Source of the DNA: Sedimentibacter hydroxybenzoicus DSM 7310
GTDB taxonomy: Bacteria; Bacillota; Clostridia; Tissierellales; Sedimentibacteraceae
Assembly (NCBI RefSeq): GCF_013403245.1
Contig: NZ_JACBNQ010000002.1
Location: 124,001 to 188,000, forward strand
Length of the DNA stretch: 64,000 nucleotides
Direction: 5' to 3'
This document shows, in pieces, positions 34,170-41,391 of the stretch. The notes under the pieces are model-generated. The model was not told the origin of the DNA, did not search any database, and saw only the letters and a program-made list of their open reading frames with translations. Position 1 is the stretch's first letter, and every line of letters begins with the position of its first letter. The position numbers were made by a program, and so were the translations under genes.

Positions 34170-34732
34170 CTACGCTCTCTTTTGAGGGCGTTTTTTCTGT
34201 TTCTGTAGAAAACGGATATGTCTGAGCCCTTGCCCCATAAGGCTTTGACCTATTCCCATAAAGCAATCCGTAGAAAATAAAACTGTCACACAGTCCTTGG
34301 CGCCCTGGATGTACATATGCTGACTGTATTCACCTAATAAAAGCTGCATGGCTTCAAAGTATGAGTCTGCGATCTGTTTCAGCTCATCATCGTATTTGGG
34401 ATGATCCTTTAACAGTATTGATGCCTCCAGTTGCTGTTTCATAGCATCTCGGACATCGGCATTGGATTCCGCCAGCTCTGCAAATGCCGCATTGAGCCGA
34501 TCATCCACTGCTCCAGCTCCGCATCATTCAAATCCCCTTGTATCTGGCATTCAGCCACACCCATTAGCTTGTTCCCAACTTGCTCCACTGTGAAAAAGAG
34601 GGACTTGACTTTCTGACTTACGCTGTCATCCCCGTGATAATATTTCATGAGTCCGCATTCCGTTTCCTCCGGCGTCCGCTCCTTGAGGATGGCGGCAAGG
34701 ATTTGGTCGTGACTACTGTGAATCCTCTGCAT
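34170..34732 (-). pseudogene. DUF6809-like protein, frameshifted
   Basis: Two minus-strand frames form one protein. The first starts at ATG 34732 (residues up to ELEQWM near 34505); the second continues DDRLNAAFAELAESNADVRDAM to the stop at 34170. The switch lies near 34500-34508, where losing or gaining a base would restore one 187-residue frame. The pattern, with a Lys/Glu-rich start, central LFFTVEQVGNKLMG and C-terminal FEAMQLLLGEY..GAKDCVTVLF, recalls the DUF6809 family of ICEs. It is either a real frameshift or a sequencing error. Confidence 0.65.
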
Positions 34733-34740
34733 ATCTGTTC

Positions 34741-34905
34741 TTAGGCAGTCACCCTCGGAGCTGTAGCAGGCGAGGGATATGGGCAGTTGCCATAGCTCTT
34801 AAACGGGCCGTGGGGTCGTTCGTCAGGCGGTATTCTGCCTGTTGTTATGATGGCATCCGAATCATAACAAGCTGGTTTTTTATTTTTCTTGTAATGCACT
34901 AACAT
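34741..34905 (-). CDS. Small conserved ICE peptide (54 residues)
   Basis: A 54-residue peptide with the segment KKPACYDSDAIITTGRIPPDERPHGPFKSYGNCPYP, which from memory recurs in Firmicute ICEs directly upstream of DUF6809-type genes. Three Cys and Pro-rich spacing suggest a small metal-binding or secreted fold. The start at 34905 has GGAGG upstream; a longer frame to 34929 lacks one. It lies 8 bases before the DUF6809-like gene, forming a two-gene minus-strand unit. Confidence 0.6.
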   Translation of the reverse strand: MLVHYKKNKKPACYDSDAIITTGRIPPDERPHGPFKSYGNCPYPSPATAPRVTA

Positions 34906-34930
34906 AATTTCCTCCCTTCTGAAAAACAAA

Positions 34931-34980
34931 AAAAGTCGGAGAATTGAAGCGCATTCTGCACTCCGATTCTCCGGCTTTTT
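34931..34980. terminator. Bidirectional terminator at end of ICE accessory region
   Basis: AAAAGTCGGAGAAT (34931-34944) and ATTCTCCGGCTTTTT (34966-34980) pair with one G-U and have an A-run on the left and a T-run on the right, so it works in both directions. It separates the minus-strand ICE pair from the ATPase gene. Confidence 0.82.
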
Positions 34981-35062
34981 AACTGAATTTTGGTTTAAGC
35001 TGTTGAATTTTGCGGAAATATAGTTTTTGCAAGTTATACCTTATAAAAATATACGATTTGGC

Positions 35063-35091
35063 TTGAATTTAATCCGTATCCGTGATAATAT
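35063..35091 (+). promoter_or_regulatory. Promoter of the ATPase gene
   Basis: -35 TTGAAT (35063-35068), 17-base spacer, -10 TAATAT (35086-35091). It is 35 bases upstream of the ATPase start and follows the bidirectional terminator. Confidence 0.55.
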
Positions 35092-35125
35092 ATATCTCGA
35101 ATATTGCAAAGGAGGTCTTTCATCT

Positions 35126-36340
35126 ATGATTAGTCGAGAGTTATATATGAGCCGCATCCGTCCTTTTATCGGAAATGAGCTTATTAAAGTTTTAACCGGC
35201 ATCCGCCGCAGCGGAAAGTCCGTCATGCTGGATTTGATCCAGCGAGAACTGGTCGCCTCCGGTGTGAATGAGGATCAGTTTATTTCTATCAATTTTGAAA
35301 ATATGAGCAACGCACACCTTTGTTTTGCCGAGGCATTACATGAGGAGGTCACTCGGCGGGTAAATGGCATCTCTGAGAAAGCATATCTTTTTTTCGATGA
35401 GATTCAGGAAGTCGTTGGCTGGGAAAAGTGCATCAATTCCTTTCGGGTTGAATTTAATTGTGATATCTATATCACCGGCTCAAACGCAAAGCTGCTTTCG
35501 GGAGAACTGGCCACATATCTTGCCGGACGATATGTGGAGTTTGTTATCTATCCCTTTTCCTTCGGAGAGTTTTCGGAGCTGTATCATACCGTTTTTCCTA
35601 ATTCCGATTCGAGAGCGATGTTTACCCAGTACCTTACCGATGGCGGGATGCCGTACTTGAGCAACCTCCGCTATGCCGAGCAGCCGAGCCGTCAGTATCT
35701 GGAAGACCTTTATAATTCCGTCGTTCTGAAAGATATCGTAAAACGCAACAACATCCGGGATGTCGATTTGCTAGAGCGTATCATCGCATACATTACGGCA
35801 AACATCGGGACCACTTTCTCCGCCACGGCGATTTCAAAATATCTTAAAAGCGAGGGACGTACTGTTGCTCCGGAGACCATCCTCAACTACATCAAGGCTT
35901 GCGAGGATGCTTTTCTGTTCTATCGTGTTCGTAGACAGGACTTGCAGGGTAAGAAGATTCTCACTGTCAACGAAAAATACTATATTGCCGACCACGGAAT
36001 TAGAGAGGCTGTTTTCGGCGGGAATATGAAGGACATCAACCTTATTTTTGAGAATATCGTGTATATGGAACTCCTGCGGCGGGGGTATAAGGTCACCGTT
36101 GGAAAGGCAGGAGAAAAAGAGATTGATTTTATTGCTGAAAAGCAAACGCAAAAGCTCTACGTTCAGGTAGCTTATTTGTTGGCATCCGAGGAAACCATCC
36201 AGCGTGAATTCGGAGCATATGATACGGTCAGGGACAACTTCCCCAAGTATGTTGTGTCCTATGATGAATTTGATATGAGCAGGAATGGACTAAAGCATAT
36301 GAATATCCGTGAGTTCTTATTGTCTAAGCAATGGAATTGA
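35126..36340 (+). CDS. AAA ATPase with DUF4143 domain
   Basis: A 404-residue ATPase of the archaeal-type AAA_14/DUF4143 family. P-loop GIRRSGKS at about residues 25-32, Walker B YLFFDEIQEV at about 88-97, sensor segment IYITGSNAKLLSGEL, then the DUF4143 nuclease-like part at about 200-380 with KAGEKEIDFIAEK near its end. These proteins are common, role unclear, often in mobile or defence regions. I start at ATG 35126 after GGAGGT; the frame continues upstream to 35027 without a ribosome site. It has its own promoter and terminator, like a single-gene cargo. Confidence 0.85.
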   Translation: MISRELYMSRIRPFIGNELIKVLTGIRRSGKSVMLDLIQRELVASGVNEDQFISINFENMSNAHLCFAEALHEEVTRRVNGISEKAYLFFDEIQEVVGWEKCINSFRVEFNCDIYITGSNAKLLSGELATYLAGRYVEFVIYPFSFGEFSELYHTVFPNSDSRAMFTQYLTDGGMPYLSNLRYAEQPSRQYLEDLYNSVVLKDIVKRNNIRDVDLLERIIAYITANIGTTFSATAISKYLKSEGRTVAPETILNYIKACEDAFLFYRVRRQDLQGKKILTVNEKYYIADHGIREAVFGGNMKDINLIFENIVYMELLRRGYKVTVGKAGEKEIDFIAEKQTQKLYVQVAYLLASEETIQREFGAYDTVRDNFPKYVVSYDEFDMSRNGLKHMNIREFLLSKQWN

Positions 36341-36367
36341 GTCTCTGCTCCTTCCTTTTAAATAAGA

Positions 36368-36410
36368 AAATGCCTGTCATGGTTTACTTGCCATGACGGG
36401 CATTTGTTTT
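36368..36410 (+). terminator. Terminator of the ATPase gene
   Basis: AAATGCCTGTCATGG (36368-36382) and CCATGACGGGCATTT (36391-36405) pair with one G-U and are followed by GTTTTT. Confidence 0.9.
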
Positions 36411-36438
36411 TCTACTGTCCAGCCTGTTGCGGTTCCCC

Positions 36439-36594
36439 TTAAAATTTTCGTATCAGACTCATGTGCTTATTTGATTTCTGAGTGATGCGGTGGGCTTTGG
36501 TTGCCATGTATTCGATCAGGCAGTCTTTGGATATCAGGTATTTGTTGTAGTACCACACCCCGAATAATTTCTTTTTGGCTATCCATTCTGACAC
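36439..36594 (-). pseudogene. Remnant of an excisionase-like HTH gene
   Basis: A 51-codon minus-strand frame reads VSEWIAKKKLFGVWYYNKY, then LISKDCLIEYMATKAHRI, ending in TAA at 36439. This is the second half of an HTH_17-type domain (recognition helix plus wing), but the first helices are missing: an in-frame stop stands just upstream of codon GTG 36594. Such small HTH genes usually neighbour integrases, so it is a stump of an integration module. Nothing else coding is visible in 36595-36830. Confidence 0.5.
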
Positions 36595-36705
36595 TGTGGT
36601 TTATGTTTTTATAAATGCCAGGAAACTAAAGTATCTTAAGGTTATTTCGCTGGTCATTTTTCTACGCTTTTTCTACACTTTGCTCTGAAAACCGTTAAAT
36701 TCGGG

Positions 36706-36743
36706 GGGCGAGCCAAAGCGTGGTAAATTCATGGTTTTCGCCC
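36706..36743 (+). repeat. Inverted repeat near the attachment site
   Basis: GGGCGA (36706-36711) and TCGCCC (36738-36743) flank 26 bases, about 90 bases before the tRNA half. Paired sites of this kind near att often bind integrase or excisionase. No enzyme gene remains here to test this. Confidence 0.35.
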
Positions 36744-36830
36744 GAAAAGCCTTGATTCATGCGGGTTTGTGGGATTTTAAGGCATCTCAAAGTTACCTTG
36801 ATAATCTCATTGAAACTTGCCCTCAAATAA

Positions 36831-36886
36831 CTCGAAATCAGTTTGGGAGCAATCCCACGCGGGTTTGAATCCCGCCCTCTCCGCCA
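36831..36886 (+). tRNA. tRNA-Ser 3' half (CGA anticodon loop), attachment site remnant
   Basis: The 56 bases start in the anticodon loop (CTCGAAA, anticodon CGA), continue with the stem half TCAGTT, variable arm TGGGA-GCAA-TCCCA, T arm GCGGG-TTTGAAT-CCCGC (36859-36875), acceptor strand CCTCTCC, discriminator G and encoded CCA (36884-36886). The bases upstream do not pair with the anticodon stem, so the 5' half is missing. The T loop reads TTTGAAT where TTCGAAT is expected. A terminator follows at once. This is the pattern left when an element integrates into a tRNA gene at the anticodon loop. Confidence 0.8.
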
Positions 36887-36890
36887 CATT

Positions 36891-36932
36891 AAAGTCATGT
36901 ATGAGGATTTGAACTTATACATGACTTTTTAT
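36891..36932 (+). terminator. Terminator after the tRNA-Ser fragment
   Basis: AAAGTCATGTAT (36891-36902) and ATACATGACTTT (36917-36928) pair perfectly and run into T. It starts 5 bases after CCA, as expected of the original tRNA transcript. Confidence 0.85.
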
Positions 36933-36991
36933 TTTATCTGTGTTAAGCTTGAAGGAGGATCATTTATATAATTAGGAAGAGAGGTAAAAGG

Positions 36992-37516
36992 ATGAATCAT
37001 AAGTTGAAAACAATTATCAAAGCAACTGTACTTATCATTATTGCAATATGGATTATTGATAAAGTACCTTTTGATAAAAATATAAATCAACAAATTACTG
37101 CCAATATTTATGAGAATGGTGTTGTAATTGGTCAGACAACGCTGGTGATGAATGGTAAAAAAAGCAACTACTTGTTTAGGCAAGAAGAAGGGTTTGCCGG
37201 AGAATTTTTAATTCCGCATGCCGAAAAAACCGATAGAGGGGATTTGAAAACATATATTAACTGGAATGCTGAAGATAACATACAATCTATCAGCTATTTT
37301 TACAAAGGCAGCATTAAATTAGCACAAGACATGGGGATTGTTCCTTATATGCTTATTAATAATAGTATGACAAAATTTGCAATCATGCTCACAGATCATA
37401 CAGTTATTGCCACATCAGATGAGTTGTATAAGCTGTATATTAAACATATTACATGGTATAGTGATACTAAAGGCACATCTATCGAGGCGGTAAATGAAAT
37501 TCCTGAAATTGATTAA
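36992..37516 (+). CDS. Small membrane-anchored protein, unknown function
   Basis: A 174-residue protein with one N-terminal membrane helix (about 7-25) and an extracellular domain of alternating strands and helices. No family recognised. GAGAGG lies upstream of ATG 36992. It is the first chromosomal gene after the island end; A/T-rich codon use matches the genes that follow. Confidence 0.68.
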   Translation: MNHKLKTIIKATVLIIIAIWIIDKVPFDKNINQQITANIYENGVVIGQTTLVMNGKKSNYLFRQEEGFAGEFLIPHAEKTDRGDLKTYINWNAEDNIQSISYFYKGSIKLAQDMGIVPYMLINNSMTKFAIMLTDHTVIATSDELYKLYIKHITWYSDTKGTSIEAVNEIPEID

Positions 37517-37717
37517 GTATTAATCGCCTGATTATGGAGATGAAATAAATGCAGATTATTAACATATAATCTGAAAGAATGATAAATCGGAAGTTGTGGG
37601 AGATAAAGACAAATTTTACAAGAAAAATGTTAAAGCATATAAATTACGGGTATAGAGTTAATATGAGATTATCATACAGTATGTCTCATAAAAAATTACA
37701 GAAAGGAAGAATATATT

Positions 37718-38899
37718 ATGAATGGAATTTTTAACATCTTTACCTCCCTTGTTCCGGTAGGCCTGTGGTCTGTGATAAAAGCTGCTGCTATTCTTGTGCT
37801 TGCATTTGTCGTAGCCACATTTATAAAAAAGATTGCACTGAAATTATTGGACAAAATTCACTTAGGAAAGAAATTGAGCGATGATGAGGCTGAAAAGATA
37901 AATGGCTTTGTCGGAAATTTAATTTATTTACTTGCATTTTTGCTTTTCGTTCCGGATATTTTTTCTTCTCTTGGAATGAGCAGCATTTCCGCACCAATTA
38001 CAGGACTGCTCAATACCATTTTAGGATATATCCCCAATATTTTAGCAGCTTCAATTATACTTATCGTAGGATTACTGGTAGCCAGATTGGTTCGTCAGCT
38101 ATTGATTCCGGTATTTGATAAAATCAAGGTGGACAAGCTTCAGGAGAAGGTTGGTGTGGATGTGCCGGAGACAGCAAAATTGTCTTCTACTCTTGCGTAC
38201 ATTGTCTATGTACTGATTCTTATTCCGGTTATTATTACGGCATTGAATGCGTTGAACATAGAAGCCATTTCACAACCGGCAATAGGAACTCTTAACGATA
38301 TCATCAACTTTATACCTAATATCGTTGTAGGGCTCATCATAATTGTTGTGGGCTTCATGATAGGGAAATTCGGCGGTCAGATTGTTGAGAAGCTTGTGGC
38401 TGCGTCCGGTTTGGATGCAAAGCTTACTTCTGTGTTAGATGGAAGGATGAAGAATTTCTTGATTTCAAAATCTGTTGGTATTGTAGTACAGGTTGTAATT
38501 ACAATTTTCTTTGTAGTTGAAGGTATAAACATTCTGAACCTGCAGGTTCTCACTAACGCAGGCGCAGCTATAATAGGCTATATGCCTAATGCGTTGGCGG
38601 CAGTACTGATATTAGCCGGAAGTATCCTGTTAAGCTCTGTGGCGGCAAGGTTTTTAGAGAAGTACAGCCATACATATGCAATAATCGTTAAGTGTGCTAT
38701 TATGACTATAGGAAGCTTTATGATACTTAGTCAGTTAGGCATTGCCAACACATTGGTTAATGCGGCTTTCATTCTTCTTATAGGTGCTCTTGCAGTAGCA
38801 TTTGCTGTTGCATTCGGATTGGGCGGCAGAGCCTTTGCCGGCAATGTACTTAAACGTCTTGAGGAAAGGACCTTTAATAAAGATTCTGAGGAAAAATAG
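37718..38899 (+). CDS. Mechanosensitive channel-related membrane protein (TM_helix repeats)
   Basis: A 393-residue protein with about ten membrane helices arranged as repeats. The motif GYIPNILAASIILIVGLLVA and its relatives FIPNIVVGLIIIVVGFMIG and GYMPNALAAVLILAGSIL are the conserved TM_helix units of the MscS-related CmpX group; the C-terminus has FAVAFGLGGRAFAGN. Such proteins respond to membrane tension or osmotic change. The typical cytoplasmic MscS domain is absent. GAAAGGAAG precedes ATG 37718. Bases 37517-37717 show only weak promoter-like A/T sequence. Confidence 0.82.
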   Translation: MNGIFNIFTSLVPVGLWSVIKAAAILVLAFVVATFIKKIALKLLDKIHLGKKLSDDEAEKINGFVGNLIYLLAFLLFVPDIFSSLGMSSISAPITGLLNTILGYIPNILAASIILIVGLLVARLVRQLLIPVFDKIKVDKLQEKVGVDVPETAKLSSTLAYIVYVLILIPVIITALNALNIEAISQPAIGTLNDIINFIPNIVVGLIIIVVGFMIGKFGGQIVEKLVAASGLDAKLTSVLDGRMKNFLISKSVGIVVQVVITIFFVVEGINILNLQVLTNAGAAIIGYMPNALAAVLILAGSILLSSVAARFLEKYSHTYAIIVKCAIMTIGSFMILSQLGIANTLVNAAFILLIGALAVAFAVAFGLGGRAFAGNVLKRLEERTFNKDSEEK

Positions 38900-38945
38900 T
38901 AAATTTAAATAGATATCTCATTTTGGAGAAAATCAAGGATTATAG

Positions 38946-38986
38946 AAAAGTAAGAGGAGAGCGGTTTCCTCCTTTTACTTTTTATT
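38946..38986. terminator. Terminator between converging genes
   Basis: AAAAGTAAGAGGAG (38946-38959) and CTCCTTTTACTTTT (38969-38982) pair with one G-U, followed by ATTTTTTT. It ends the channel gene and overlaps the stop codon of the minus-strand permease fragment. Confidence 0.8.
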
Positions 38987-39383
38987 TTTTTGAATGGGTA
39001 ATACACATCCATCCACCAGATAATTTTTACCTATGAAAAATATAAAGACAGCAGGCAGCAGATACAGGCAGGCTCCCGCAAAGAACATACCCGGTTCAGT
39101 ATTGAGCATACTTTCCAAATGTACAGACAGTGGTTGCTTGTGAATTGATTTTATCAATACCACTGCTTGATCTATGACATTCCAATATTCAGCAAATGTC
39201 AAGACGAAGAGGGAGATAACAGCCGGTTTCAAGCTAGGCGAAACAATATGGCAAAATACCTGAATTTCAGAAGCGCCACTTGACTGTGCCGCTTCAATGC
39301 ATTCTTTTGGAAATCCTTTCAGATGCTGTCTAATCCAAAATGTCCCTAACGGATTGAAAATTCCCGGAAGAATGATGGAAGCA
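38975..39383 (-). pseudogene. Sugar-type ABC transporter permease, C-terminal remnant
   Basis: Minus-strand frame beginning near 39383 with IILPGIFNPLGTFWIRQ, continuing GFPKECIEAAQSSGASEIQVF (the EAA loop that contacts the ATPase) and ending at TAA 38975. These are the hallmarks of MalG/UgpE-type permeases. Only about the last 135 residues remain; the first helices are gone. The left part up to about 39383 abuts the truncated response regulator gene in another frame. Confidence 0.75.
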
Positions 39384-39855
39384 TGACAAGCAAGTCAAAT
39401 TCCTTCACCGTTAAAAGGACAGGCTGATCATCTTTTTTCACGATTCTTTGAATAATGTCTATTTTTACATTGTCGATTTCAAACAATGTTTTTCCTTTGC
39501 CTACCCTGCGCAGAACAGATTCTACCCGAGCTATCATCTCCTCTGTTTCAAAAGGCTTAACAATATAATCATCAGCTCCCATATGCAGTCCTTTTACACG
39601 GTCTTTTAAACTGCCCTTGGCAGTGATAAAAATAACAGGTGTAGACATTGGTTCAATATATTTAATCAACTCATATCCGTCAATTTCAGGCAGCATTATG
39701 TCCAGAAGAATAAGGTCATATGTATTCTCTTCAATCAAGTCGGCAGCAATTTTTCCATTGTGAGCAACTGTACAATCATATCCCATCCTGATTAAATTGA
39801 TGGCAATTAACTCGGATATCGAAGTTTGGTCTTCAACAATTAGAACTTTAATCAT
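39346..39855 (-). pseudogene. OmpR-type response regulator, truncated
   Basis: Start at ATG 39855 with receiver domain residues 1-115: VLIVEDQTSISEL (acidic pocket), phospho-acceptor Asp in LILLDIMLPEIDGYEL, then VIFITAKGSLKDR and DDYIVKPFE. The winged-helix DNA-binding domain begins (PVLLTVKEFDLLV) but is cut after about 30 residues and continues into foreign sequence (MLPSFFREFSIR) to a stop at 39346. That foreign sequence is the permease gene in a different frame. DNA binding is lost; the receiver could still be made. Confidence 0.8.
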
Positions 39856-39909
39856 AAGGCAACTCCCTTTATATGCCCCCAAATTGGTAAATCAACAACA
39901 ATAATTATT

Positions 39910-40893
39910 TTATGTCAAGTGCTTTGGAACGGAGGATGTACTGTTGCTTATTTCTCTCATTTTTTTGTCATAAATATTCTGAGCTATTTTTTCTGTTTGT
40001 TCAATCAGCCACATATAAGTGGTTGTGCCTTCTGAATAATCTGCTTCGGCATACATATCAATTCTTCCGTTGCTGCGCAATTCCTCAACTTGCTTAAACT
40101 GTTCTTTATTATTGCTTGGATATACGGCAAATGTCTTTCCGCCGTACTGCTTGATTACCGAAAAAGCAGGAATGTCACTGGGACCGTCTGCTATATAAAT
40201 CATATTTTCAAAAGGAATACGTCTGAATTTTTCATTTACTCTTGAATTAACATCAATCTGCAATTCTTTAATGTTAGTACCTTTGTTAATTTCAAAAAGC
40301 GCTCTTGTTTTAGTTGTATTATCTATAGTATATCCTATTTGGCAAATTTCTTTTTCCGGTCCTGTATTATTACATACGTTCTTTTGAGATTCATTTCTTT
40401 CTGCGTCCTGTTCATCGCATAGCAGTTCAGATGCTTTAACATCTTCTATAAATTCGCAGCCCCAGATATCCTTAAAATAACCGATTATTGATGAGCCTCT
40501 TATAATTTGTGCCATACCCGTACTTACAATATAATGCTCTACAGCAATATTAAAATGATTGAAATTTTCGTTAGTATGTATGTTTTTATTAATGGCTTCA
40601 AAAATATCAGGTATCCCATTATAATATTTGAGCTTCTTACCGTAACTTAAAAGCTTCTCGTTATTAAGACCCTTGAATATTCCTTGCTTTGTGCATGTAA
40701 TAAAATGGTTTAAATAAATTGTATCCGGGTTAACCTTAATACCCTGTTTCTTGTAATATTCTTTTAATTGATTGGTTTCATTCCAAAACTCACTTGAATC
40801 TATACCGTAATCCTCAAATATGGGCGTCTGCATATATTCGCTTATAAGCGTCTTATCAAAATCCCATATAACCGCAATAATGTTTTGCTCCAT
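39910..40893 (-). CDS. HAD-superfamily hydrolase
   Basis: A 327-residue phosphatase-like protein. The HAD motif I DFDKT is at about residues 12-16, motif II VSTGMAQ near 125, motif IV YIADGPSDIPAF near 240. Two large cap insertions separate the motifs. Substrate unknown. GGAGGG precedes the start at 40893. The gene stands alone on the minus strand between the regulator remnant and the monooxygenase gene. Confidence 0.82.
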   Translation of the reverse strand: MEQNIIAVIWDFDKTLISEYMQTPIFEDYGIDSSEFWNETNQLKEYYKKQGIKVNPDTIYLNHFITCTKQGIFKGLNNEKLLSYGKKLKYYNGIPDIFEAINKNIHTNENFNHFNIAVEHYIVSTGMAQIIRGSSIIGYFKDIWGCEFIEDVKASELLCDEQDAERNESQKNVCNNTGPEKEICQIGYTIDNTTKTRALFEINKGTNIKELQIDVNSRVNEKFRRIPFENMIYIADGPSDIPAFSVIKQYGGKTFAVYPSNNKEQFKQVEELRSNGRIDMYAEADYSEGTTTYMWLIEQTEKIAQNIYDKKMREISNSTSSVPKHLT

Positions 40894-40941
40894 TCAGCCC
40901 TCCAAAATAGATTTCATATAGTTTTAAAAATCCCGGGATTT

Positions 40942-41226
40942 TTACATAACCAATTCATATATGTTCAATTCACTGTTTATTCTTAATTTTGATATAATCG
41001 GTACTATCCTCGTAAAATGTTCTGTCTTCATGTGAGCGTCCAATGCTTCCTGACTTTCCCATTCTTCAATCATGGTTAATACCGAACTGTTTTTTACGTC
41101 TCTGAATAAGCTGTAGGAAATACATCCGTCTTCCTTCCTTGTTTCGAAAACGAGCTCCTTATAAAGTTCAATGGCTTCTTCAGCCTTGCCGTCTAAATAT
41201 GTACCCTTTGCAACTACTTTAATCAT
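40942..41226 (-). CDS. YgiN/ABM-type monooxygenase
   Basis: A 94-residue ferredoxin-like dimeric alpha-beta barrel protein of the antibiotic biosynthesis monooxygenase family (putative quinol monooxygenase). Seen: VVAKGTYLDGK, KEDGCISYSLFRD, MIEEWESQEALDAHMKTEHF. These act on quinol-like substrates or detoxify reactive compounds. A GGAGG site precedes the start at 41226. Confidence 0.85.
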   Translation of the reverse strand: MIKVVAKGTYLDGKAEEAIELYKELVFETRKEDGCISYSLFRDVKNSSVLTMIEEWESQEALDAHMKTEHFTRIVPIISKLRINSELNIYELVM

Positions 41227-41253
41227 ATTAATTCCTCCATATATTAATGTTTA

Positions 41254-41391
41254 AATTTGTGGACATTCCTTCTATCCTTCAAGACGTATCCGGTTAAAGA
41301 GAGGTGTGTCTCCTTTCCTATTTCAATTTGTGGACATTCCTCCTATCCCTCAAAGACTTACCCTGTCAAAGAGAGGTGTGTCCCCTTTCCT
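41254..41391 (+). repeat. 71-base tandem duplication
   Basis: Two copies, 41254-41324 and 41325-41391, share AATTTGTGGACATTCC at the start and AAAGAGAGGTGTGTC and CCTTTCC near the end; they differ by scattered substitutions. The right copy overlaps the last codons of the ABC exporter gene on the minus strand. Confidence 0.75.

Noticed and set aside
34077-34208. 43-codon plus-strand frame with a hydrophobic end
   Set aside because: It runs through a strong terminator and has only a weak ribosome site.
36695-36922. Minus-strand frame with WRRGRDSNPRG
   Set aside because: This is the well-known spurious translation of a tRNA 3' end.
41254-41391. Two similar units considered as a CRISPR array
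   Set aside because: Only two adjacent imperfect copies, no spacers, and no cas genes nearby. No CRISPR array was seen anywhere in the window.
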